A DNA stretch of 64,000 nucleotides from Dendrolimus kikuchii (taxonomy: Eukaryota > Arthropoda > Insecta > Lepidoptera > Lasiocampidae). Below, piece by piece: positions 10,642 through 22,527 of the stretch (the first letter of the stretch is position 1; every line of letters starts with the position of its first letter). The notes under the pieces were generated by a model. The model searched no databases and was not told the DNA's origin. It was given only the letters and a program-made list of their open reading frames with translations. The stretch spans positions 1,912,690 to 1,976,689 of the forward strand of contig CM034403.1 of the NCBI GenBank assembly GCA_019925095.2, given 5' to 3'. The translations under genes and the position numbers were made by a program.

Positions 10642-10904
10642 CTAAAATACGACATAAGTTGAACCGGCAACTCCTGGAATCAGCATCCAAGCTCTACTCT
10701 TATAAATAAATAAATTATGTACCAGATCACTACCAGAGGGAAGCGTGCCCAGAAGGCTGGTTGCATTACCACGCTGTATAGCAATGCTAATTTGATGGGC
10801 AAAGTGTAAGACAGACTTCTGATCACGGGTAGTGTCAAAGAGTTTCTTACAAATCTCTTTGCCGATGGATCCCACGGGCCCAATGTTTCAACTCCAAACG
10901 GCAC
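10642..10904 (-). pseudogene. Non-LTR reverse transcriptase C-terminal fragment (frameshifted)
   Basis: Minus strand: FGVETLGPWDPSAKRF in one frame and, after a shift, KEICKKLFDTTRDQ then ISIAIQRGNATSLLGTLP in another. ETLGPW and IAIQRGNA.S.LGT are typical end segments of LINE reverse transcriptases. It is interrupted, hence dead. Confidence 0.65.
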
Positions 10905-11383
10905 AAATGTGTAATTTTCCTAAAGCTCCATAATTGCGCCGTCCGGCGTCTTCAGCTCCACTACAATTCAAGAATGTACTCTTGAAACTACAAGATGTAT
11001 TTCTTCGAACTACTACAGGAAACCATCAGCACTCCAACAACTACCGATACGAGTATACATACTGGACAGTAGTTGTTAGTAATTTCTAAGTATTTTGCAG
11101 GTAGTCTAAGTAGTATATGAAAGCCTAGAAAGTTCTTCGTAAGTGTAACGACTAGAATCTAGACCGACAGCGTCAATGCCTGAGGACATATTTTTTATTA
11201 TCAATTTGTGACAGCTAAAGAAGCAGTGAAATTATATCAGTAATGAGAGTATGAAACCATTTCAATTTAACAAGTTATCTACTGTCGCTTTTAACGTGGC
11301 AATTAATAAATGATGAAATAAATTAGAAATCATAACAAGAAATTTAGATAAGGACACTGTCTTATGACGACCCTAGAAATATT

Positions 11384-12275
11384 TTGTTAAATCTACAAAG
11401 TGGGGAGGAAGGGAAGTATAGTTACCCCTACAACCCCATTGGTCCGGAGATCTGGAAATATTATTTTTTTAATAAACATAACCTCACTTATTTTTTCACT
11501 GATATTGCACTTATAGGTCCAAAGTTGAACAATCCTTTTAAAGTCCAAAAGAAAGCCAGTCGTATACAGAAAAGAACCAAAAAGCGGCGGCAAGAGCTGT
11601 CAAAAAATTAAGAAAAAACAGCAGAGCACATTCACATACACTGCGAGAGTAACCATGAAAATATTCAAAATGGCGACCAATCGAGACGAAGTTATAAATC
11701 GTGTTTAAATAATAAACAGTAAACGGCTATCAGTCGGTTCTGGCAGTCGCGACTCGTGCGCTATGGTCTGAAGCTAACCTAACCTAAATCACTATTTTAG
11801 TCACTGGTCGCGACATTTCACCACCAATCGCAATAATATTAGTGAAAAAATGGTTTTTTTTTATTGCAGGAGTTCAGCAGACAGGCAGACGGCCCACTAG
11901 ATGGAAAGCGGTTACCATCGCCTATGGACATTTGCAACACCAAAGGTGCCACAAATGCGCTGCTGCTCTCTTAAGGGAAACTGGAACCTGGTCACTGATG
12001 TCGGAACACAACTCAAGATTGTTATGGCGACATACTTTAGACCAGGGGTGGTAGCCATCCTGTCGGGCAAATGCCCTACCACCTGGCTGTGGGTTGTTTT
12101 GTCGCCTCTTACGACAGGCCGCCCGGCCGCAGGAAACCGTATTCTTTCTCCGTTCCTGCACGGATAGTTGGTAGGTGAGTTGATGTCTACCAAAAATTAA
12201 TATTTCAAGAACTCCGGACCATAGGCATTGCAGAAAGGGTAGTATACCAAGGTATATCCTAATGCTGGTATCAAA
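11384..12275. mobile_element. Long-TIR element I copy, interrupted by family A
   Basis: The left arm has AGTATAGTTACCCCTACAAC, CCATTGGTCCGGAGATCTGG, ACATAACCTCACTTATTTTT. The right arm, after the family A insertion, has AATATTTCAAGAACTCCGGA and CATAGGCATTGCAGAAAGGG. Between them are GTTCTGGCAGTCGC and AAGCTAACCTAACCTAAAT. It is the relative of 26108-26767. Confidence 0.6.
11854..12166 (-). mobile_element. SINE-like family A, full length
   Basis: Poly-T at 11854 to TGCACGGATA at 12166, complete. It is inserted near the right arm of element I (after GTGAAAAAATGG). Confidence 0.8.
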
Positions 12276-12428
12276 TGGATCAATCAAATTAATTTTATCT
12301 AATTGAAAGGCACAGGACTGCAAATATTATAAAACACACTTGTTTAACTTATTTTTTACCACAGGAACGAATAAATAAACTAATATTAACTAAAACATAA
12401 TCAAAAACTAAAGAACCAATAAAGTTAA

Positions 12429-12827
12429 TCTATATATATAAATCAATTGCTGTTCGTTAGTCTCGCTAAAACTCGAGAACAGCTGGACTGATTTGGTTAA
12501 TTTTGATTTTGAATTATTTGTGGAAGTCCAGGGGAGGTTTAAAAGGTGAGTAAATATGAAAAAAATGCTTAGAATATAGTTAAAACAACAATTTCGCTTA
12601 CTCTTAGAAACTATTCCTGCCTGTCAAACATTTGATGTTCGTCCCGTCGTTTAGAAATCAATTAAATTTAAAAGTCGTTTAGAAATCAAACTAATTTAAA
12701 AGTGAAGTTTTTTTTTCATTTTTTTGGTTTTGAATGTCAATTGTTTGATGTTCGTCCCATCGTTCAGAAATCATTTTTTATTTATTTATTGATTCTGAGG
12801 CGGTACGAAGTTTGCCAGGTCAGCTAG
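12429..12827 (+). mobile_element. Non-autonomous Helitron
   Basis: Starts TCTATATATATAAATCAATT after A and ends TTTGCCAGGTCAGCTAG before T. It shares TTGCTGTTCGTTAGTC with the 10.2 kb copy. A segment around GTCGTTTAGAAATCAA is repeated two to three times inside. Confidence 0.6.
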
Positions 12828-13167
12828 TTAAATTATAAATCTAAATGTTAATTATATATAATATATAAGCTTAACATAAAAAATTGTAACAATAAAAATT
12901 ACAAATAATATATTGAATTATTCAAGTTTATGTTGTATAGCACTTTGGTTAATTAAAACGTATCTTGACAGTAGTTTTATTTATAACTAGAGTTTGCTCC
13001 GCGGCTACGCCTTTAGGTAGGTTAGGTACATATAATATAATTACATACAATAATAACGAAGAAACTATATCCATATAGTCTAGACAACTGCTCACCACAG
13101 AGGTGAGTCGAAGCCAACCTGATTTGAAGTTACACAATGAATGACATGGTGTTTATGACAACGTAGG

Positions 13168-13354
13168 TATAGTTCGCGCCACGTAAAAAGAACGCTGGCG
13201 CCTTAAAAGGCTGGCTCTGAACCTGCGCAGTGAGCGTTTTATCGATCAAATTGGTGGTATGAAGGGGGCGAGACGGAGTGATATGACTGTACACCTGCGC
13301 AGCTACATCCCCTCCACTACCGCTCTGTGTTCTTTTTACGTGGCGCGAACTATA
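13168..13354. mobile_element. 187-bp MITE with perfect 26-bp terminal inverted repeats
   Basis: TATAGTTCGCGCCACGTAAA..GAAC at the left is exactly mirrored by GTTC..TTTACGTGGCGCGAACTATA at the right. The outer TA may be the target duplication. The GC-richer interior has ACCTGCGCAG motifs (also written ACCTGCGCAGC) in both halves. The exact arms suggest a recent insertion. Confidence 0.85.
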
Positions 13355-13727
13355 TTTGTTAGTGAATTAAAAAAACTTGATTGCAGCGCCATCTATTTTG
13401 CTAATCCATCCATTCTAAGGAAACGACGTCATTAATCGGGTTAAAATATATCCTTAGTGATAACTCGGGTTATAAGCCAGCACTATGTCGAGTTTCATTC
13501 ATATACGTTCAGTAGTTTCCTAAAAACGCTGCGATCACAGCGCCATCCTTTTCGCTATTTTCATCACCATTTATAGGGATAAAAGTATCCAAGTTTTCAT
13601 TTAAGTCCGTTAACTAGTTTTCACGTGATACTCTGACAGATAGACAAAAAATCTAAAAATTATATTTCAGAATCTGCTGGTCCGAATTGTCCCCCTAATT
13701 TAATTTTTTACACATTCATAAACGCAT

Positions 13728-14019
13728 TTTTTTGTTTTGAGGCGAGGGAAAATGCTTAACCGATTTACGCACAAACTGGGTCGTTGCTAGGGGAACGACA
13801 CGCGTCGGTCGGGGGCGATAACACTGCAGCAATAGTATGCTCTTGGCAGTGCCCCGTCCGCGATCGACGTCACAGAATAGTGTGGAAGACTCCGAGCGTT
13901 GCTGCACGAGCGAGCAACCCCAATACCCACTAAAAACCCCCTCCTCCCTGACGACCCTGCGCTTTTGTTTGTGTTGGAAAGGCTGAGATCTAGAACATAG
14001 TTACGCCCAGCCGATTCTT
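13728..14019 (-). mobile_element. Retroposon family D, divergent copy with 8-bp target duplication
   Basis: AAACGCAT flanks it at 13720-13727 and 14020-14027. The interior has GAGGCGAGGGAAAATGCTTA, ACCCACTAAAAACCCCCTCC and ATAGTTACGCCCAGCCGATT. It is more divergent than the 8.3 and 47.9 kb copies, with a unique GCGATAACACTGCAGC middle. Confidence 0.7.
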
Positions 14020-14290
14020 AAACGCATTTTACCAACTCGAACCATTTACAGATATATTGTAGTCATAGACTTTAATTTCGAAAATGAAATCGTTAGCAAA
14101 TAGACAATGTCAAGATGAACAGATAAGTCTAGTGGGCGTGTTACTTTCATTTTGCTTAAGGCTGTTGCCAGACATCTGCCGGTTATAATTTAAACAGATT
14201 TGACCCACTTGTCAACCTGTCTTGTTCATATTTAATTTAGGCAAAATATATTCTGAACTTGTACGAATACGTAATGCGATCTACCATACA

Positions 14291-15547
14291 TTAAGGGACT
14301 AACTTCATTTATTCAACTCTTTTCGCGTTTCGCCGGATGATTTTGGTTACATTTATTCAGCTCCGATTCTGTCAGCCGCGTAAGATTGTAAAGGCTCTCA
14401 TAGCGTCTTATCTCCGCTGAAACGCTTTTATCTACTGCGTACAGCGCTGAATGACTGAGTAGCGTACTGCTACAACCTTATTGCTGAGTCGAACAGTTCA
14501 TTGACATCGGTTTCCAAAATGTCGATCAGCAGTAATTGCCTATAAATACCAAATCTTTTTTCCAAATTCATAGAGTTCTCTTGGTTATTAGCCACAGCTC
14601 TTCAGCTACGGACCTAGTTTGCCTGCCGGCTGGATTGCCTAAACTAATACCATATCGGTGCGGTAGATCTTTGAGGTCCTGTATATTGAGACTCCAAGTC
14701 ACCTATTATTCGTAATAGTGAAATAAAAAGGGTCCTAATAGCCAAAAGTGTTTTTTTTAAACATATAAGTGCTCGGGACTAACAGTACGTTACTTTCTGA
14801 TACGATCATTTAGTATTTTGAACTCAACATGGACAGTCCCTTACGCGATACACGCTGAACGCGACGGAAAGGCGCTGTACGCTGTTGTTAGCATGCGCTG
14901 GAATACCAATTTTAAGAACACAACGCTGAATGCTGTCATGAGCGGTACGCATAATAAAAACAATTGTCTTCATTGTGTGTTTGCCGCGAAATTTGAATAC
15001 ATGCGGAAAGCTGAACAGATGCGTATCGATCTTCATACAAAACTGGTGTTTTCTATGGACAAAAGCTGAACAGAGTTAAGGTTTAAGACATTTATTTATC
15101 AAAAGAATTTACAATTCACTTACAGAGAAATAACTAGTTACCTTTAACTCACATTTACCCATATTAGCATATCTGTCCATTAATATACTGTATGTCTTTC
15201 AAGACCACGGGCCATAAAAATGGCCCGGACTTTTGGGGGGCTTGCGTGGGGCCATGGGAAAGCCAACGCGTAGAGGCCCCTTGACAAATTTAATGTAAAT
15301 GTGGCGTGACACTGACCGGCGATTATCCCTTTCCACACCATATAGTAATGCACCCAAGGACAAGCCCCGGCCTATCTGTCCATTTATTATTGTAATATTT
15401 AATTAATGTTTTGTCTTCGAATGAATTTAGTTTATTATTTATAATTTGTGAGGGTAGTCTTGAGACAAAATTCGGAGCAATGCAAGTTAAGGCAACGGGC
15501 TTATTAAAACGTAACGTGTTACGTGAATAAGTGTAGTTAGTCCCTTA
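14291..15547. mobile_element. ~1.25-kb TIR element E
   Basis: The left end TTAAGGGACTAACTTCATTT and the right end GTGTAGTTAGTCCCTTA are inverted; TTA may be the target duplication. An inverted second copy lies at 61686-63535. An 83-codon open frame (14818-15069) is inside, but it has no recognisable domain and is not kept in the other copy, so I do not call it a gene. Family G retroposon (15182-15372) is nested in it. Confidence 0.7.
15182..15372 (-). mobile_element. Retroposon family G tail with 12-bp target duplication
   Basis: TATCTGTCCATT occurs at 15170-15181 and 15373-15384. The interior (CAAGACCACGGGCCATAAAA, GCGTGGGGCCATGGGAAAGC, GTGACACTGACCGGCGAT, ACCCAAGGACAAGCCCCGG) is the inverse of 45470-45655. 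Confidence 0.8.
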
Positions 15548-15911
15548 CTGTTTACATAACTTTCTTGACTAGTTATCCTAGCGTTAACTCTCGGTTGCAT
15601 TCGGAGCCCAGGGTCCACTTTCCTACTTTTTCGTCCCCATTTGCGAGGTCTTCGGCATTCCTACTTGTGTGACTATTGGTGCGCCATCCTTTACGACATT
15701 AAGCCAGCCTATCTCTTCGACCGAGACCTGGAGGAGGCGGCATGGCTAGATATTTTTTCTCCATATAACTAGGGGGTTTCGGTAAAGCGTAGCAGTACCA
15801 CCGTTGGCGACGTTCTTGTAAGTTTGTCCGCTCTGAGAGTTTCTAGCGCACTAAACGCAAAACTTTCTTGGCTATATTGCTAATATTGTATATTACCACG
15901 CCTATTTTTTG

Positions 15912-16147
15912 AAGTGAAACTTCTATATCGAATTGGATCAAATAGGTTTTCAAATTGGACAAGTACATTAACAATCTGCCCGTAAAACTTCAAATTAAAA
16001 ATTTGTTGCGATTAATTTTGTCACTTGTCAGTTGAAGTTTTTCCACTTGTCCGGTGCCATTCGTTTTTCCACTTGTCCGTTGCGATTCGTTTTTCCACTT
16101 GTCCGTTGCGATTCTTTTTTCCACTCGTCCGTTCAAGTTTCACTTCT
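15912..16147. mobile_element. MITE with internal 26-bp tandem repeat
   Basis: GAAGTGAAACTTC at the left and AAGTTTCACTTC at the right form the inverted ends. At about 16037-16130 a unit like CGTTTTTCCACTTGTCCGTTGCGATT is repeated about four times. Open frames across it merely reflect the tandem repeat. Elsewhere between 15548 and 17870 only AT-rich unassigned sequence is seen. Confidence 0.6.
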
Positions 16148-17869
16148 AATATGTGTCCCAGCACACATTTCGTTTTATTCTATACAGGTAGGCAGAGACT
16201 GCAGATCCTCTACTTGTTCCAATTTTGGCATACACTTTATCAATTTTCCTTATGAATTTATTTATTTATTCTAAAAATAATGTACATTAATACACTAAAT
16301 GCAACAAACAGTAAGCGCCACAGCAGCACATACATGCTTTCATTGCCTTCGAAAACCACTTTGTTTCAGAACAGTTGATTCTGTATGGCGACTAAAATTT
16401 ACAATAAACTACCACAAAAATTAAAGAAGTCAACATTAAAAGCTTTATAATAAAATTACGACAATTATTATTAAATAAAGCATATTACACAATACGTGAG
16501 TATCTTACTGACTCTGACCCAAATACTGATACAGGAGTCTGATTTTGTGACATGAGAAGTCCTAATTATTGTAATCATTATTATTGTATGTCTCATTATT
16601 ATTATAAATAGTATATTAATTTGTATTTCGACAAGGGAACTGGCGTGAAGTTATGTATGTACGTATGTATGTATTTCGACATGAGTCGTTTTAAATTCAT
16701 TTTTATTTTGTAAGCTACATATATGGCAGGATACAGTGATATCTAAATTGTTATAATTATGGACATTATTAGTCTTTCTTTTGTTTTTTTTTTCACTATT
16801 TTTAATAATTGTAAAGGTGGTCTGGAAGATATCGCCGGTGGCGATAAGACCTCCTATTGTATATGTAACTTATGTATGCAATAAAGAACATTTATTCATT
16901 CATATTCAAACCTGTATATACACAAAATAAATTACTTTTGACTTTGACTTCCTTCATTGCATTAAATACGAACGTATGTTCATGAAATTTTAGGCATTAT
17001 TACACAGTTATAGATAAATTAGAAAACGAGTTTATCCGGCCTTATTACTTTTTTGTATGCTTTATAGAAGTGTCTTTAGAATCGTTGTGATTTGAAACTC
17101 GATGAAACGAAAAGAGATAAACACATAAATCTATCGGACTAAGCCTGCGAGAGAATGAGATTTAGTTTTACATTGTGCAGCACAGATTAAAGAGTCAATA
17201 AGACCGATGATTAAACATAGGTCCAATTTGGACCGAAATATTTTTTAGATTAAAATATTGAAAGTCATACTAAAGAAGTTTATTTTAAATTATAATATGT
17301 TCACGAATGAGGCCAAAGGAATTATATTTATATGAATAAATGTTAGAGAAGTATTATCTGTGAGTATATTCTCTGAAGTATCATTTCTCAGTAGATATAT
17401 GAACTGCACACACATTTATTCTTTTTTCTTGAGTATACAGAAATTTCAAGAACTAGAGATGTCTATAGAATACTTTGTATCTTGCAACATATACTTTTTT
17501 TTAATATCTAAATCCGAATCCCAGGCTAGCGATGCTTTGTAGAAATCTCTAGTAGCTACTTACCTGAATATTTTAAAAATATTTTTATAAGGATCTAATC
17601 CCATACACGTGCGTCTTTAATCTATTCTATTAAACCCCATTAAAAGTGACGTCAGTCCAGCTGAATGGCGTTTGATTTCTGGGTCGTGTGATATTTGAAT
17701 GGCCAAGTCTATTATGGTTATGCAAAACAACCGCCTACGTATTACTAATCATCGACTCGTGTTATCCGCCCACCATGTACTTTATGGGAAAACAATAAAA
17801 TAATGAAAAACAAAAAAAATATGTTTTCTATATTTGGTGTAATGTGTAATAGATTGTTTATCAATAGAA

Positions 17870-18072
17870 ATACATACAAACATAACTTCACGCCAGTTCC
17901 CTTGCGGGGTGAGCCCGAACAACAGAGCGCCATTTAGGCTTATTCTTACACACCTCACTTCTTTGACATTCATAACTCTTGTCATGTACGCTCGTCTGTT
18001 CTTAAAGCTCCTGACATCACCTTCTGCTAGTACACGATCAATTTGATCATGGAAGGTGTGTCGTGGCCTATA
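17870..18072 (-). mobile_element. RTE-LINE tail
   Basis: The plus strand reads ATACATACAAACATAACTTC, ACGCCAGTTCCCTTGCGGGG, ... ATCATGGAAGGTGTGTCGTG. The inverse (TACATA) tail is at the left. Family A follows at 18101. Confidence 0.75.
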
Positions 18073-18100
18073 TGATCAATAGAAATCAGGATCCGTGCTT

Positions 18101-18425
18101 ATCCGTGCAGGAACGGAGAATGAATACAATTTCCTGCGGCCCGGCGGCCTGTCGTAAGAGGCGACTAAACAACCCACAGCCAGGTGGTAGAGTATTTGCT
18201 CGACTGGATGGCGACCACCCCTGGTCTAGAGTATGCCGCCATAACAATCTTGTATTGTGTTCCGGCATTAGTGACCAGGTTCCAGTCTCCTTTAAGAGAA
18301 CAGCAGCGCATTTGTAGCACCTTTGCTGTTGCAAATGTCCATAGGCGATGGTAACCGCTTTCCACTAAGTGGGCCGTCTGCCTGTCTGCTGAACTCCAGC
18401 AATAAAAAAAAATTAAAAAAAAAAA
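18101..18425 (+). mobile_element. SINE-like family A, full length
   Basis: ATCCGTGCAGGAACGGAGAA to CCAGCAATAAAAAAAAATTA; complete, immediately beside the RTE tail. Confidence 0.8.
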
Positions 18426-18933
18426 CAAGTATATTAACATATTCTCGTCAGATCTCCCAGTGACTGAGTCATTGGCTGACAACGCTGCTTCATCTGCTAT
18501 AGCCCTTAAATATGGTTTCTTTTTTAACCGCCTCTCCTATTCCATTGTGCAGGAAAAAGGGCCTTTCTGTCTTTTTTAGGTTTTCTTCTTCTTCCTTTTT
18601 TATTTTCAAAAAATGACTCTTACGTATTAAATCAATGTGGTGAAGTCTGTCAATGGGGTAAGTTCACACACCCCTTGTTTTTTAACTTTTTTAAACGGAA
18701 TCTAACGCCAACTAGGTACTATTCGAAGACAGAATTCAATGGTGTGTTAGTTTCACTAACTGATTTGTTGTCGTCATAACTATTCAAACACGGAAATAAT
18801 GGTGTATGGAGTTCCCCCACTGACGGACTACGCCACTTTGACTATATCTCTAATACATTTTTGTCTTAGTTTTATAACATTCCTTCCGTACTGGATATAT
18901 TTTATTAATATAATACTTTTAATCCTATTAGAA

Positions 18934-19151
18934 GTCGTGGAAGGCCACGACACACCTTCCATGATCAAATTGATCGTGTACTAGCGGAGGGTGATGTCAG
19001 GAGCCTTAAGAACAGACGAGTGTGCATGACAAGAGTTATGAATGTCAAAGAAGCAAGTGAGGTGTGTAAGAATGGGCCTAAATGGCGCTCTGTTGTTCTT
19101 GCCTACCCCGCAAGGGAACTGGCGTGAAGTTATGTATGTATGTATGTATGT
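18934..19151 (+). mobile_element. RTE-LINE tail with 13-bp target duplication
   Basis: AATCCTATTAGAA at 18921-18933 and 19152-19164 bounds GTCGTGGAAGGCCACGACAC ... GGCGTGAAGTTATGTATG(TATG)n. It is 5'-truncated, as usual for LINEs. Confidence 0.88.
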
Positions 19152-19259
19152 AATCCTATTAGAACTTAACTCTCTAGATACAAAACATTACCTTATCCTC
19201 CTCTTATTATTTATTATTATTATCCTGTTATTCTATTTTTCTCTTATAGAATAATTTTT

Positions 19260-19584
19260 ATCCGTGCAGGAACGGAGAAAGAATACACTTTCCTGCCGGC
19301 CGGGGGCGGCCTGTCGTAAGAGGCAACAAAACCATCCACAGCCAGGTGGTAGGGCATTTGCCCGACTGGATGGCTACCACCCCTGGTCTAAAGTATGTCG
19401 CCATAACAACCTTGAATTGTGTTCCGACATCAGTAACCAGGTTCCAGTCTTCCTTAAGAGAACAGCAGCGCATTTGTAGCACCTTTGGTGTTGCAAATGT
19501 CCATAGGCGATGGTAACCGCTTTTCGTCAAGTGGGCCGTCTGCCGGTCTGCTGAACTCCTGCAATAAAAAATAAATAAAAAAAA
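19260..19584 (+). mobile_element. SINE-like family A, full length
   Basis: ATCCGTGCAGGAACGGAGAA to CTCCTGCAATAAAAAATAAA; one extra GG in the CCGGCCGGGGGCGGCC segment. Confidence 0.8.
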
Positions 19585-19807
19585 CATTGCTGTCTAATTA
19601 AAAAATCCTAGAAATCTTAATCTAATCTCGTAAAATCTTAGGATTCTTAGAAAGAGGTTACATATTTACCGTTTGGACTTCAGAACATCCGTGGTAGTCC
19701 ATTCGCGAAGAATTTGTACAAAGTTTTAAGGAAACTCGTTGATGCCACCCATCACCAGCAAGCTGGTTCGTAGTTCACATAGCGAAATAGCATTACTTAC
19801 TAATTCC

Positions 19808-20060
19808 ATGAGTTCAGTAGACAAGCAAACGGCTCACCTGATGGAAAGCGGTTAACGTTGCTTCTGGACATTTGTAACACCAAAGGTGCTAACAATGTGC
19901 TGTCCGCTCTCTAAAGGGAGACTGGAACCTGTCCACTAATGCCGGAACACAACTTAAGGTTGTTATGGCGGTATACTCTAGACCAGGGGTCTTCCAGATG
20001 GGCAAATACCCTATCACCTGCCTGTGGATTGGGGTATTCTTTCTCAGTTCCTGCACGGAT
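19808..20060 (-). mobile_element. SINE-like family A, divergent old copy
   Basis: ATGAGTTCAGTAGACAAGCA, GCTCACCTGATGGAAAGCGG, ..., CAGTTCCTGCACGGAT. Many substitutions and small deletions; it is the last repeat before the first visible Spatzle exon. Confidence 0.65.
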
Positions 20061-20280
20061 GATCCACTTATCCGTTCTTGCTTTTATACACTCAATAAAA
20101 ACTTTCAATCGACATCTTGTTATTTAAATCATAAACTTCATAAAATTAAAAAGGATCTAACTGATCATGGGGAGACATCATGACTAAACATTTTTCCTTA
20201 AATAATTAAACAAATTCTGTAAAATGTGATGTCTTATAAATAAAATATCAGCTCATATTAGTAATCTTTCCCGCAAGTAG

Positions 20281-20463
20281 GTGATATGGACAACGGAGAC
20301 TTTGGGCTTGGACTACGCGTCGGCTTGCGCGCGCCCTAATCGCTCCAACCGAGCCCGAGCAGTCCCCGAAGCGCCATGTGACCTCACCAAGCAGAACTAC
20401 TGCACCACGCCGGGGTCCAATTACCCTTGGCAAGCGATTAGGAGATTTGTCAGGGAGAATCAG
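20281..20463 (+). CDS. Spatzle-like exon a (first visible)
   Basis: The exon starts after an acceptor CCCGCAAGTAG and ends at AATCAG followed by donor GTGAGC. It is 183 nt, phase 0 at its 3' end. It contains the conserved Cys-containing segment [18 protein letters not shown]. There is no ATG start in frame, so this is an internal exon. The phase at its 5' end is inferred from the reading frame; an in-frame TAG sits exactly in the acceptor. Confidence 0.8.
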
Positions 20464-22440
20464 GTGAGCTACCAAATATTATTAAATAATTTATAAATCG
20501 CGACATGCTAATTTCGTGCCCGAAAATACTGTAGATTTCAAACTCTTTCTATCTACTGCATTGAACGGTATTGTAATCGATCAACTCGATGAATCTAAAT
20601 CGGCCGATTTATCAGAAATAATAATTAATATTTCAGGGTCTAATGCGAAGAATGTACGGTGAGGAGCGTCATATAGCAATACTGAAAGCTGAACTAGAAA
20701 ACTATATTGAAGATGATGAAGACGAAGATGACATTCAATCAACAGATTTCGCCGAAGACATTATAAAAGCCAAGATGATGTACAGCAAAACTAGCCAAGG
20801 TCGTGCCATGAAGAACAAACCTCATTTCAGACCTATACAATTTGGCGAGAAAAATAGGAAACCTGATAACGACACTTTAAAAGTTAAACCACTACAAAAC
20901 AATCAAACTAAAGCAACAAATAGAAATATAACAGAAAGCAATGAAACTATTGAAGATAAAGGCATATCTTATAAGACTAAACTAGAAAGTATAGCCAACA
21001 TTGAAATAAATAATTTGGAACAAGAGGTTATTACTTTAGAAGCTGTCATTAAGCAAAGTATTGAAACGAATAGCATTTATCCTAAATCTTCTAATGAAAG
21101 AATACAAGCAGCTGACAATAAAAACGATACCCAAAAAAATGCTACGAGTGCAGAAGTTTTGAATTCCACAGATATAACTACAGATAACTATGATGATGCC
21201 ACAACTGACACGAACAAAGATGGTTGGAAATCAGTGAATTCTGACACTTCCACTTTGCCACCAACGCTGCTTTTCTCTGAACACGAAAAGATTAAAGTGG
21301 ACAGAATTGATAATAAATCAAATAATAAGAAGGAAGAATTCCATCCTAAGCCTGCACAGCATCAGGAGACGATGCGACCGACGGTGCATAAGTTGAGGGG
21401 AGCGTAAGTTTTCTTCTTATTCCTCCTTGCTTGCAAAAACTATCATATTAGTATAGATAGAAGTATCTAACAGAAGAATGAAAGGATTATAATAAAATAG
21501 AACTAGGTTTTGTTGTATGTTCGACTGCTAGTGCTTAATATTGATGAATATTAATTACACTGTGTGAAAGTTATAGAAGACTTTCTTTATAAATAGCCAT
21601 AAATACGTACACACACACACACACACACACACACCTACTCACACATACACATACTACATACAATCACACTTTTTTTTTAAGGTTATGGCTGCAATGCCAT
21701 TTATGCATTGATTTTGCCAATGTCGAGTAAATAGAAAAGTCAGGTGACATAAAAAGGAATTTTGGCCGGTAAATTAAAAAGAAAAAGAAAATTCTGCCAA
21801 TCTAGTACACTACAATAAACATAATATTTACAACAAACCATAACAGCAAAGGACAAAACTAAATAATAACTAACTTCAAGCCAATCTAAGTATAATATAT
21901 ATATACAATAAAATTAATATATATATATATACTATACAATCCATTATAAGATAATTTTATTCACAGTCAAGAATTTACAAAGAATATATACAAATGATTT
22001 ATGCGATAAAATTAAAAGAACACTACTATTAACAGGACGAGGGCAATTAGCAGGAAGAATATCATAACAATCACACTTCACTCTGACATCGCGCGCCCGT
22101 TCCGTTTTTGACATTGACAATATTCTTTTTTTTTACGAGTGCAACCTTTAAATTTATTTAAAAAGTCTTAAGAAAATTTTATTGGAAAAAGTTTATTATA
22201 CTGTAAATGAATATGAGAATGCAAAGACATGACTAACGGTTTTAAGCGCGGTAATTTATTTGATTTTTGGTAATTTCGACATTTCAGCCACTTTTCAGTG
22301 GCCGTGATCACGGCCACGTAGTTTTATTACGTATACAAGTCGCGAAAACTTAAGAAAATATTAAAGATATGAGTAATAATATTTTGTAACTATACTTATA
22401 ATGTTATTGTAATATTTTATATCATTCATATTTATATTTA

Positions 22441-22527
<87 letters not shown>

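Noticed and set aside
14818..15069. 83-codon open frame in element E
   Set aside because: No recognisable domain, and the second copy of the element (61.7-63.5 kb) does not keep the frame.
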